This document shows positions 1 to 9,542 of a DNA stretch of 64,000 nucleotides, piece after piece. The position numbers were made by a program, and so were the translations under genes. The stretch's first letter is position 1. The number at the start of each line of letters is the position of its first letter. This DNA is from Arcuatula senhousia. Its lineage: Eukaryota; Mollusca; Bivalvia; Mytilida; Mytilidae. Where the stretch lies: contig CAXARO010000239.1 of assembly GCA_963971305.1 (NCBI GenBank), positions 1-64,000 of the forward strand, written 5' to 3'. Below the pieces are notes generated by a model. It did no database searches and was not told the origin of the DNA. It was given only the letters and a program-made list of their open reading frames with translations.

Positions 1-7
1 ATAAAAA

Positions 8-26
8 CTTGCAACTGAGTTGCAAG
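8..26. repeat. 19-bp perfect palindrome at the start of every module
   Basis: CTTGCAACT-G-AGTTGCAAG has 9-bp arms around one central base. It sits at offset 8-26 in all A, B and C modules (115 occurrences in the window), and so marks every junction. Such dyads are typical of sites bound by a dimeric protein or used in recombination, but no partner is visible here. It could also simply be inherited with the shared leader. Confidence 0.9.
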
Positions 27-30
27 GTAG

Positions 31-38
31 TATAAATA
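31..38 (+). promoter_or_regulatory. TATA-box-like TATAAATA in the shared leader
   Basis: TATAAATA matches the eukaryotic TATA consensus and lies five bases after the palindrome in every module. If it is functional, transcription would begin roughly 25-30 bases on, inside the GGTTAA fold-back, and read through the payload. AT-rich satellite can produce this by chance, and no other core promoter element is evident. Confidence 0.3.
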
Positions 39-48
39 CCCTAACCCT
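39..48 (+). repeat. Short telomeric stub CCCTAACCCT in the leader
   Basis: One and two-thirds telomere units, in the same orientation as the right-hand tract of A. In C modules the long CCCTAA tract begins exactly here, which makes this the left breakpoint or growth point of the A-to-C relationship. Confidence 0.9.
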
Positions 49-61
49 CTACGCGGTTAAA

Positions 62-100
62 GGTTAAGGTTAAGGTTAAAAAGTAACCTTAACCTTAACC
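62..100. repeat. GGTTAA/TTAACC fold-back hairpin of module A
   Basis: The left arm is GGTTAAGGTTAAGGTTA (62-78), the loop AAAAG (79-83) and the right arm TAACCTTAACCTTAACC (84-100), a perfect 17-bp stem. A further 4 bp can pair (56-59 with 102-105) across a small internal loop. The arms are variant telomere-like repeats (TTAAGG rather than TTAGGG) in opposite orientations, that is, a head-to-head telomere-like fold-back. It is present in every A. The B version has a shorter stem. Confidence 0.92.
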
Positions 101-119
101 CTAACTTCATTTTTTCTTT

Positions 120-135
120 GAAAAACGTGTTTTTC
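120..135. repeat. Inverted repeat GAAAAAC-GT-GTTTTTC
   Basis: Seven-base arms with a 2-base spacer in the AT-rich spacer of A. Its GTTTTT arm is one of the two breakpoints of the 82-bp deletion in the A module at 13460. Confidence 0.75.
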
Positions 136-230
136 GCTATTTTTTTAAAGACTTTTTTTATTGAGAAACAGAAGGGTCGAAGAAGAAAACCGATTAGTGA
201 TTCGTATTAAGTTTTTGGATGAAAAACTCG

Positions 231-244
231 AAAACAATTGTTTT
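231..244. repeat. 14-bp palindrome AAAACAATTGTTTT
   Basis: A perfect even palindrome centred on CAATTG. Just upstream (211-227) lies a looser inverted repeat, GTTTTT-GGATG-AAAAAC, whose left arm is the other deletion breakpoint in the A at 13460. Present in all A copies. Role unknown. Confidence 0.75.
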
Positions 245-349
245 GGGAGGGTTGGGGTTACGATTGCCATTTTGACAACTTTGCAGACATCCATTGTTGC
301 TCATTTTGGCATGTTCCCGTACTCCAATCGTCACGAAAATTAAAAATCC

Positions 350-372
350 GCCCCGTAGGGGCAGTATTTTTT
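350..372 (+). terminator. GC hairpin followed by a T run, in every A module
   Basis: GCCCC-GTA-GGGGC forms a 5-bp GC stem with a 3-base loop, followed by AGTA and six T. It is an isolated GC island in an AT-rich unit. The shape resembles an intrinsic terminator, and the T6 alone would serve as an RNA polymerase III stop in a eukaryote. The only substitution I saw in it (51365, A to T) falls in the loop and leaves the stem intact. No transcript is demonstrated, so terminator is only the closest label. Confidence 0.35.
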
Positions 373-448
373 AACGGGTAATCCGATGCAAAAAACCGCA
401 AGTTTCTGAGATGTGTCGTTTTCGAGTAAGGTGTACCATGAACCTGCC

Positions 449-518
449 AAAAAGGGAAAAATCAAAAAAGGAAAGAAAGAGAAAGGGCAAAAGGAAGGAA
501 AAAATCAGACGCTAAATT

Positions 519-549
<31 letters not shown>
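449..549 (+). repeat. Purine-rich run ending in a poly(A) tract (30 A in this copy)
   Basis: Nearly all-purine sequence runs from about 449 to 503, followed after a short CAGACGCTAAATTC by 30 A residues (520-549). Across the window the tract is 24, 30, 31 or 32 long and sometimes carries a single C or G. A retroposed poly(A) tail is one possible origin, but I see no flanking target-site duplication and no SINE or LINE features. The purine tract could form triplex DNA or resist nucleosomes. Confidence 0.9.
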
Positions 550-550
<1 letters not shown>

Positions 551-787
551 AAGTCCACGCGCATACTTTTACTTACGGGCAATGTTGCGCAGAAATGATA
601 ATATGACGTGATGATGATGTGGAAAAAAGGAGTGGTGGGAATGGGCCATGATGATGTGATTGGATGACAAGGCTCCAGCTGCAATTACTTCCATACCAGT
701 CAATGGATCTTGATGAAACTTTCACACATTCTTGGTGATATACCACAGATGTCTACATATCATGTTTAAACAGCAGTCAAAGAACGG

Positions 788-797
788 GGTAAGTATG
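788..797 (+). other. Splice-donor-like GGTAAGTATG in module A
   Basis: ACGGG-GTAAGTATG matches the eukaryotic 5' splice-site consensus very well (GT at 789-790). CTAAC branch-like motifs follow in the telomeric tract, but there is no convincing pyrimidine-tract acceptor or flanking open frame. Chance is a fair explanation. Confidence 0.2.
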
Positions 798-831
798 TTT
801 CAAACTTAGACTTTATTAAATGAGATCCTAG

Positions 832-865
832 CCCTAACCCTAACCCTAACCTAACCCCAACCCTA
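832..865 (+). repeat. Degenerate telomeric tract near the right end of A
   Basis: Three CCCTAA units (the last followed by CCTAA), then CCCCAA and CCCTA. With the stub at 39-48 it brackets the core of A by telomeric sequence in the same orientation. That is the geometry needed for core loss by annealing between direct repeats. The minus strand has several G-runs suited to a G-quadruplex. Confidence 0.93.
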
Positions 866-940
866 GTAATTATCTGTTAAATTGAAGATTTATGTGATGC
901 TAGTATTATTATGTCGTAATATAAACTTACATTTTATCCC
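866..940 (+). repeat. 75-bp A tail, shared with module C
   Basis: From GTAATTATCTG to TTTATCCC. The same 75 bases close every A and every C. In C they follow a perfect CCCTAA (so CCCTAAGTAATT), whereas in A they follow CCCTA (CCCTAGTAATT). Confidence 0.92.
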
Positions 941-1458
941 ATAAAAACTTGCAACTGAGTTGCAAGGTAGTATAAATACCCTAACCCTCTACGCGGTTAA
1001 AGGTTAAGGTTAAGGTTAAAAAGTAACCTTAACCTTAACCCTAACTTCATTTTTTCTTTGAAAAACGTGTTTTTCGCTATTTTTTTAAAGACTTTTTTTA
1101 TTGAGAAACAGAAGGGTCGAAGAAGAAAACCGATTAGTGATTCGTATTAAGTTTTTGGATGAAAAACTCGAAAACAATTGTTTTGGGAGGGTTGGGGTTA
1201 CGATTGCCATTTTGACAACTTTGCAGACATCCATTGTTGCTCATTTTGGCATGTTCCCGTACTCCAATCGTCACGAAAATTAAAAATCCGCCCCGTAGGG
1301 GCAGTATTTTTTAACGGGTAATCCGATGCAAAAAACCGCAAGTTTCTGAGATGTGTCGTTTTCGAGTAAGGTGTACCATGAACCTGCCAAAAAGGGAAAA
1401 ATCAAAAAAGGAAAGAAAGAGAAAGGGCAAAAGGAAGGAAAAAATCAGACGCTAAATT

Positions 1459-1491
<33 letters not shown>

Positions 1492-1953
1492 AAGTCCACG
1501 CGCATACTTTTACTTACGGGCAATGTTGCGCAGAAATGATAATATGACGTGATGATGATGTGGAAAAAAGGAGTGGTGGGAATGGGCCATGATGATGTGA
1601 TTGGATGACAAGGCTCCAGCTGCAATTACTTCCATACCAGTCAATGGATCTTGATGAAACTTTCACACATTCTTGGTGATATACCACAGATGTCTACATA
1701 TCATGTTTAAACAGCAGTCAAAGAACGGGGTAAGTATGTTTCAAACTTAGACTTTATTAAATGAGATCCTAGCCCTAACCCTAACCCTAACCTAACCCCA
1801 ACCCTAGTAATTATCTGTTAAATTGAAGATTTATGTGATGCTAGTATTATTATGTCGTAATATAAACTTACATTTTATCCCATAAAAACTTGCAACTGAG
1901 TTGCAAGGTAGTATAAATACCCTAACCCTCTCCGCGGTTAAAGGTTAAGGTTA

Positions 1954-1982
1954 AGGTTAAGGTTAAAAAGTAACCTTAACCT
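1954..1982. repeat. Fold-back hairpin of module B (12-bp stem)
   Basis: The left arm is AGGTTAAGGTTA, the loop AAAAG and the right arm TAACCTTAACCT. B has one more GGTTAA on the left than A but one fewer TTAACC on the right, so the perfect stem is shorter and part of the left arm is unpaired. Confidence 0.88.
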
Positions 1983-2057
1983 CAAATTTTTAACCGTAAC
2001 CGTGGAAAATAAACAGTTTATATCGTTAAGATAAAATGAAAACTTAAAGTTGGTCAC
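1983..2057 (+). repeat. B-specific payload (75 bp), reference copy
   Basis: This stretch begins where B leaves the A leader and ends with GGTCAC. It is AT-rich and includes AACCGTAACCGT and an ATCGTTAAGAT segment. It is the same in all B copies I read and shows no clear match to any part of A. Confidence 0.85.
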
Positions 2058-2575
2058 ATAAAAACTTGCAACTGAGTTGCAAGGTAGTATAAATACCCTA
2101 ACCCTCTACGCGGTTAAAGGTTAAGGTTAAGGTTAAAAAGTAACCTTAACCTTAACCCTAACTTCATTTTTTCTTTGAAAAACGTGTTTTTCGCTATTTT
2201 TTTAAAGACTTTTTTTATTGAGAAACAGAAGGGTCGAAGAAGAAAACCGATTAGTGATTCGTATTAAGTTTTTGGATGAAAAACTCGAAAACAATTGTTT
2301 TGGGAGGGTTGGGGTTACGATTGCCATTTTGACAACTTTGCAGACATCCATTGTTGCTCATTTTGGCATGTTCCCGTACTCCAATCGTCACGAAAATTAA
2401 AAATCCGCCCCGTAGGGGCAGTATTTTTTAACGGGTAATCCGATGCAAAAAACCGCAAGTTTCTGAGATGTGTCGTTTTCGAGTAAGGTGTACCATGAAC
2501 CTGCCAAAAAGGGAAAAATCAAAAAAGGAAAGAAAGAGAAAGGGCAAAAGGAAGGAAAAAATCAGACGCTAAATT

Positions 2576-2607
<32 letters not shown>

Positions 2608-3515
2608 AAGTCCACGCGCATACTTTTACTTACGGGCAATGTTGCGCAGAAATGATAATATGACGTGATGATGATGTGGAAAAAAGGAGTGGTGGGAATG
2701 GGCCATGATGATGTGATTGGATGACAAGGCTCCAGCTGCAATTACTTCCATACCAGTCAATGGATCTTGATGAAACTTTCACACATTCTTGGTGATATAC
2801 CACAGATGTCTACATATCATGTTTAAACAGCAGTCAAAGAACGGGGTAAGTATGTTTCAAACTTAGACTTTATTAAATGAGATCCTAGCCCTAACCCTAA
2901 CCCTAACCTAACCCCAACCCTAGTAATTATCTGTTAAATTGAAGATTTATGTGATGCTAGTATTATTATGTCGTAATATAAACTTACATTTTATCCCATA
3001 AAAACTTGCAACTGAGTTGCAAGGTAGTATAAATACCCTAACCCTCTACGCGGTTAAAGGTTAAGGTTAAGGTTAAAAAGTAACCTTAACCTTAACCCTA
3101 ACTTCATTTTTTCTTTGAAAAACGTGTTTTTCGCTATTTTTTTAAAGACTTTTTTTATTGAGAAACAGAAGGGTCGAAGAAGAAAACCGATTAGTGATTC
3201 GTATTAAGTTTTTGGATGAAAAACTCGAAAACAATTGTTTTGGGAGGGTTGGGGTTACGATTGCCATTTTGACAACTTTGCAGACATCCATTGTTGCTCA
3301 TTTTGGCATGTTCCCGTACTCCAATCGTCACGAAAATTAAAAATCCGCCCCGTAGGGGCAGTATTTTTTAACGGGTAATCCGATGCAAAAAACCGCAAGT
3401 TTCTGAGATGTGTCGTTTTCGAGTAAGGTGTACCATGAACCTGCCAAAAAGGGAAAAATCAAAAAAGGAAAGAAAGAGAAAGGGCAAAAGGAAGGAAAAA
3501 ATCAGACGCTAAATT

Positions 3516-3548
<33 letters not shown>

Positions 3549-4632
3549 AAGTCCACGCGCATACTTTTACTTACGGGCAATGTTGCGCAGAAATGATAAT
3601 ATGACGTGATGATGATGTGGAAAAAAGGAGTGGTGGGAATGGGCCATGATGATGTGATTGGATGACAAGGCTCCAGCTGCAATTACTTCCATACCAGTCA
3701 ATGGATCTTGATGAAACTTTCACACATTCTTGGTGATATACCACAGATGTCTACATATCATGTTTAAACAGCAGTCAAAGAACGGGGTAAGTATGTTTCA
3801 AACTTAGACTTTATTAAATGAGATCCTAGCCCTAACCCTAACCCTAACCTAACCCCAACCCTAGTAATTATCTGTTAAATTGAAGATTTATGTGATGCTA
3901 GTATTATTATGTCGTAATATAAACTTACATTTTATCCCATAAAAACTTGCAACTGAGTTGCAAGGTAGTATAAATACCCTAACCCTCTCCGCGGTTAAAG
4001 GTTAAGGTTAAGGTTAAGGTTAAAAAGTAACCTTAACCTCAAATTTTTAACCGTAACCGTGGAAAATAAACAGTTTATATCGTTAAGATAAAATGAAAAC
4101 TTAAAGTTGGTCACATAAAAACTTGCAACTGAGTTGCAAGGTAGTATAAATACCCTAACCCTCTACGCGGTTAAAGGTTAAGGTTAAGGTTAAAAAGTAA
4201 CCTTAACCTTAACCCTAACTTCATTTTTTCTTTGAAAAACGTGTTTTTCGCTATTTTTTTAAAGACTTTTTTTATTGAGAAACAGAAGGGTCGAAGAAGA
4301 AAACCGATTAGTGATTCGTATTAAGTTTTTGGATGAAAAACTCGAAAACAATTGTTTTGGGAGGGTTGGGGTTACGATTGCCATTTTGACAACTTTGCAG
4401 ACATCCATTGTTGCTCATTTTGGCATGTTCCCGTACTCCAATCGTCACGAAAATTAAAAATCCGCCCCGTAGGGGCAGTATTTTTTAACGGGTAATCCGA
4501 TGCAAAAAACCGCAAGTTTCTGAGATGTGTCGTTTTCGAGTAAGGTGTACCATGAACCTGCCAAAAAGGGAAAAATCAAAAAAGGAAAGAAAGAGAAAGG
4601 GCAAAAGGAAGGAAAAAATCAGACGCTAAATT

Positions 4633-4664
<32 letters not shown>

Positions 4665-5054
4665 AAGTCCACGCGCATACTTTTACTTACGGGCAATGTT
4701 GCGCAGAAATGATAATATGACGTGATGATGATGTGGAAAAAAGGAGTGGTGGGAATGGGCCATGATGATGTGATTGGATGACAAGGCTCCAGCTGCAATT
4801 ACTTCCATACCAGTCAATGGATCTTGATGAAACTTTCACACATTCTTGGTGATATACCACAGATGTCTACATATCATGTTTAAACAGCAGTCAAAGAACG
4901 GGGTAAGTATGTTTCAAACTTAGACTTTATTAAATGAGATCCTAGCCCTAACCCTAACCCTAACCTAACCCCAACCCTAGTAATTATCTGTTAAATTGAA
5001 GATTTATGTGATGCTAGTATTATTATGTCGTAATATAAACTTACATTTTATCCC

Positions 5055-5572
5055 ATAAAAACTTGCAACTGAGTTGCAAGGTAGTATAAATACCCTAACC
5101 CTCTACGCGGTTAAAGGTTAAGGTTAAGGTTAAAAAGTAACCTTAACCTTAACCCTAACTTCATTTTTTCTTTGAAAAACGTGTTTTTCGCTATTTTTTT
5201 AAAGACTTTTTTTATTGAGAAACAGAAGGGTCGAAGAAGAAAACCGATTAGTGATTCGTATTAAGTTTTTGGATGAAAAACTCGAAAACAATTGTTTTGG
5301 GAGGGTTGGGGTTACGATTGCCATTTTGACAACTTTGCAGACATCCATTGTTGCTCATTTTGGCATGTTCCCGTACTCCAATCGTCACGAAAATTATAAA
5401 TCCGCCCCGTAGGGGCAGTATTTTTTAACGGGTAATCCGATGCAAAAAACCGCAAGTTTCTGAGATGTGTCGTTTTCGAGTAAGGTGTACCATGAACCTG
5501 CCAAAAAGGGAAAAATCAAAAAAGGAAAGAAAGAGAAAGGGCAAAAGGAAGGAAAAAATCAGACGCTAAATT

Positions 5573-5604
<32 letters not shown>

Positions 5605-5994
5605 AAGTCCACGCGCATACTTTTACTTACGGGCAATGTTGCGCAGAAATGATAATATGACGTGATGATGATGTGGAAAAAAGGAGTGGTGGGAATGGGC
5701 CATGATGATGTGATTGGATGACAAGGCTCCAGCTGCAATTACTTCCATACCAGTCAATGGATCTTGATGAAACTTTCACACATTCTTGGTGATATACCAC
5801 AGATGTCTACATATCATGTTTAAACAGCAGTCAAAGAACGGGGTAAGTATGTTTCAAACTTAGACTTTATTAAATGAGATCCTAGCCCTAACCCTAACCC
5901 TAACCTAACCCCAACCCTAGTAATTATCTGTTAAATTGAAGATTTATGTGATGCTAGTATTATTATGTCGTAATATAAACTTACATTTTATCCC
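5055..5994 (+). repeat. A module with A-to-T change at 5397
   Basis: Unit position 343 is T instead of A. The same change occurs only in the A at 6935 (7277), while the A modules between and beside them lack it. This alternation marks a duplicated A-A dimer of 1880 bp. Confidence 0.9.
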
Positions 5995-6512
5995 ATAAAA
6001 ACTTGCAACTGAGTTGCAAGGTAGTATAAATACCCTAACCCTCTACGCGGTTAAAGGTTAAGGTTAAGGTTAAAAAGTAACCTTAACCTTAACCCTAACT
6101 TCATTTTTTCTTTGAAAAACGTGTTTTTCGCTATTTTTTTAAAGACTTTTTTTATTGAGAAACAGAAGGGTCGAAGAAGAAAACCGATTAGTGATTCGTA
6201 TTAAGTTTTTGGATGAAAAACTCGAAAACAATTGTTTTGGGAGGGTTGGGGTTACGATTGCCATTTTGACAACTTTGCAGACATCCATTGTTGCTCATTT
6301 TGGCATGTTCCCGTACTCCAATCGTCACGAAAATTAAAAATCCGCCCCGTAGGGGCAGTATTTTTTAACGGGTAATCCGATGCAAAAAACCGCAAGTTTC
6401 TGAGATGTGTCGTTTTCGAGTAAGGTGTACCATGAACCTGCCAAAAAGGGAAAAATCAAAAAAGGAAAGAAAGAGAAAGGGCAAAAGGAAGGAAAAAATC
6501 AGACGCTAAATT

Positions 6513-6544
<32 letters not shown>

Positions 6545-6934
6545 AAGTCCACGCGCATACTTTTACTTACGGGCAATGTTGCGCAGAAATGATAATATGA
6601 CGTGATGATGATGTGGAAAAAAGGAGTGGTGGGAATGGGCCATGATGATGTGATTGGATGACAAGGCTCCAGCTGCAATTACTTCCATACCAGTCAATGG
6701 ATCTTGATGAAACTTTCACACATTCTTGGTGATATACCACAGATGTCTACATATCATGTTTAAACAGCAGTCAAAGAACGGGGTAAGTATGTTTCAAACT
6801 TAGACTTTATTAAATGAGATCCTAGCCCTAACCCTAACCCTAACCTAACCCCAACCCTAGTAATTATCTGTTAAATTGAAGATTTATGTGATGCTAGTAT
6901 TATTATGTCGTAATATAAACTTACATTTTATCCC

Positions 6935-7452
6935 ATAAAAACTTGCAACTGAGTTGCAAGGTAGTATAAATACCCTAACCCTCTACGCGGTTAAAGGTTA
7001 AGGTTAAGGTTAAAAAGTAACCTTAACCTTAACCCTAACTTCATTTTTTCTTTGAAAAACGTGTTTTTCGCTATTTTTTTAAAGACTTTTTTTATTGAGA
7101 AACAGAAGGGTCGAAGAAGAAAACCGATTAGTGATTCGTATTAAGTTTTTGGATGAAAAACTCGAAAACAATTGTTTTGGGAGGGTTGGGGTTACGATTG
7201 CCATTTTGACAACTTTGCAGACATCCATTGTTGCTCATTTTGGCATGTTCCCGTACTCCAATCGTCACGAAAATTATAAATCCGCCCCGTAGGGGCAGTA
7301 TTTTTTAACGGGTAATCCGATGCAAAAAACCGCAAGTTTCTGAGATGTGTCGTTTTCGAGTAAGGTGTACCATGAACCTGCCAAAAAGGGAAAAATCAAA
7401 AAAGGAAAGAAAGAGAAAGGGCAAAAGGAAGGAAAAAATCAGACGCTAAATT

Positions 7453-7484
<32 letters not shown>

Positions 7485-7874
7485 AAGTCCACGCGCATAC
7501 TTTTACTTACGGGCAATGTTGCGCAGAAATGATAATATGACGTGATGATGATGTGGAAAAAAGGAGTGGTGGGAATGGGCCATGATGATGTGATTGGATG
7601 ACAAGGCTCCAGCTGCAATTACTTCCATACCAGTCAATGGATCTTGATGAAACTTTCACACATTCTTGGTGATATACCACAGATGTCTACATATCATGTT
7701 TAAACAGCAGTCAAAGAACGGGGTAAGTATGTTTCAAACTTAGACTTTATTAAATGAGATCCTAGCCCTAACCCTAACCCTAACCTAACCCCAACCCTAG
7801 TAATTATCTGTTAAATTGAAGATTTATGTGATGCTAGTATTATTATGTCGTAATATAAACTTACATTTTATCCC
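6935..7874 (+). repeat. A module with A-to-T change at 7277
   Basis: Carries the same position-343 substitution as the A at 5055, two units to the left. Confidence 0.9.
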
Positions 7875-8392
7875 ATAAAAACTTGCAACTGAGTTGCAAG
7901 GTAGTATAAATACCCTAACCCTCTACGCGGTTAAAGGTTAAGGTTAAGGTTAAAAAGTAACCTTAACCTTAACCCTAACTTCATTTTTTCTTTGAAAAAC
8001 GTGTTTTTCGCTATTTTTTTAAAGACTTTTTTTATTGAGAAACAGAAGGGTCGAAGAAGAAAACCGATTAGTGATTCGTATTAAGTTTTTGGATGAAAAA
8101 CTCGAAAACAATTGTTTTGGGAGGGTTGGGGTTACGATTGCCATTTTGACAACTTTGCAGACATCCATTGTTGCTCATTTTGGCATGTTCCCGTACTCCA
8201 ATCGTCACGAAAATTAAAAATCCGCCCCGTAGGGGCAGTATTTTTTAACGGGTAATCCGATGCAAAAAACCGCAAGTTTCTGAGATGTGTCGTTTTCGAG
8301 TAAGGTGTACCATGAACCTGCCAAAAAGGGAAAAATCAAAAAAGGAAAGAAAGAGAAAGGGCAAAAGGAAGGAAAAAATCAGACGCTAAATT

Positions 8393-8425
<33 letters not shown>

Positions 8426-9509
8426 AAGTCCACGCGCATACTTTTACTTACGGGCAATGTTGCGCAGAAATGATAATATGACGTGATGATGATGTGGAAA
8501 AAAGGAGTGGTGGGAATGGGCCATGATGATGTGATTGGATGACAAGGCTCCAGCTGCAATTACTTCCATACCAGTCAATGGATCTTGATGAAACTTTCAC
8601 ACATTCTTGGTGATATACCACAGATGTCTACATATCATGTTTAAACAGCAGTCAAAGAACGGGGTAAGTATGTTTCAAACTTAGACTTTATTAAATGAGA
8701 TCCTAGCCCTAACCCTAACCCTAACCTAACCCCAACCCTAGTAATTATCTGTTAAATTGAAGATTTATGTGATGCTAGTATTATTATGTCGTAATATAAA
8801 CTTACATTTTATCCCATAAAAACTTGCAACTGAGTTGCAAGGTAGTATAAATACCCTAACCCTCTCCGCGGTTAAAGGTTAAGGTTAAGGTTAAGGTTAA
8901 AAAGTAACCTTAACCTCAAATTTTTAACCGTAACCGTGGAAAATAAACAGTTTATATCGTTAAGATAAAATGAAAACTTAAAGTTGGTCACATAAAAACT
9001 TGCAACTGAGTTGCAAGGTAGTATAAATACCCTAACCCTCTACGCGGTTAAAGGTTAAGGTTAAGGTTAAAAAGTAACCTTAACCTTAACCCTAACTTCA
9101 TTTTTTCTTTGAAAAACGTGTTTTTCGCTATTTTTTTAAAGACTTTTTTTATTGAGAAACAGAAGGGTCGAAGAAGAAAACCGATTAGTGATTCGTATTA
9201 AGTTTTTGGATGAAAAACTCGAAAACAATTGTTTTGGGAGGGTTGGGGTTACGATTGCCATTTTGACAACTTTGCAGACATCCATTGTTGCTCATTTTGG
9301 CATGTTCCCGTACTCCAATCGTCACGAAAATTAAAAATCCGCCCCGTAGGGGCAGTATTTTTTAACGGGTAATCCGATGCAAAAAACCGCAAGTTTCTGA
9401 GATGTGTCGTTTTCGAGTAAGGTGTACCATGAACCTGCCAAAAAGGGAAAAATCAAAAAAGGAAAGAAAGAGAAAGGGCAAAAGGAAGGAAAAAATCAGA
9501 CGCTAAATT

Positions 9510-9542
<33 letters not shown>

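Larger units (their letters stand above)
1..940 (+). repeat. Reference A module (940 bp), annotated in detail
   Basis: Layout by unit position: palindrome 8-26, TATAAATA 31-38, telomeric stub 39-48, GGTTAA/TTAACC fold-back 55-105, AT-rich spacer with inverted repeat 120-135, palindrome 231-244, a G-run cluster (GGGAGGGTTGGGG) near 246-258, GC hairpin plus T6 at 350-372, purine-rich run from 449 leading to poly(A) 520-549, mixed-sequence segment 550-787 with short GATGATGATG runs, donor-like GGTAAGTATG at 788, degenerate CCCTAA tract 832-865 and a 75-bp tail 866-940. The two short reading frames (161-343 and 413-598) begin at TTG and GTG, not ATG, and the second changes frame whenever the poly(A) changes length, so I do not call genes. 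Confidence 0.95.
1882..2057 (+). repeat. Reference B module (176 bp)
   Basis: Positions 1-101 match the A leader with two consistent differences: CTCCGCGG where A has CTACGCGG, and four GGTTAA units in place of three. The last 75 bases are specific to B and AT-rich, containing a doubled AACCGT. B is never found in tandem with itself. It always separates A from A, A from C, or C from A, like a linker. I do not recognise the B payload from any known family. Confidence 0.95.
1..8991 (+). repeat. Array block I: A-rich start, A A B / A A B / A A A A A B
   Basis: A modules lie at 1-940, 941-1881, 2058-2997, 2998-3938, 4115-5054, 5055-5994, 5995-6934, 6935-7874 and 7875-8815. B modules lie at 1882-2057, 3939-4114 and 8816-8991. 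This is the only part of the window where A directly follows A. The first two A-A-B groups repeat as a 2057-bp higher-order unit. Every A followed by A has a poly(A) of 30, and every A followed by B here has 31, so tract length tracks the neighbour. That suggests A-A and A-B junctions were copied as whole blocks. Confidence 0.95.

Noticed and set aside
246..258. G-quadruplex in GGGAGGGTTGGGG
   Set aside because: There are only three G-runs in close range, and a canonical intramolecular quadruplex needs four. The telomeric tracts on the minus strand are better candidates.
161..343. 60-residue open frame repeated in nearly every A
   Set aside because: It starts at TTG, not ATG, has no recognisable domain, and is repeated only because the DNA is. 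The change at 5397/7277 removes its stop and the copy at 13460 deletes much of it, so there is no sign of coding constraint.
449..549. Retrotransposon (SINE or LINE) insertion suggested by the poly(A)
   Set aside because: No target-site duplication flanks the tract, there is no polymerase III box A/box B pair or reverse transcriptase, and the tract is at the same place in all A units, so it is part of the satellite.
413..598. 61-66-residue lysine-rich open frame in A
   Set aside because: It starts at GTG and its lysine run is the poly(A) tract read as codons. The C-terminus changes with each poly(A) length (24, 30, 31, 32), giving three unrelated endings. This is a low-complexity artefact.
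1882..2057. Similarity in length of B (176 bp) to the 177-bp minichromosome satellite of Trypanosoma brucei
   Set aside because: Only the length is close. B is not tandem with itself here, and I cannot support sequence identity from memory. A direct alignment would settle it.
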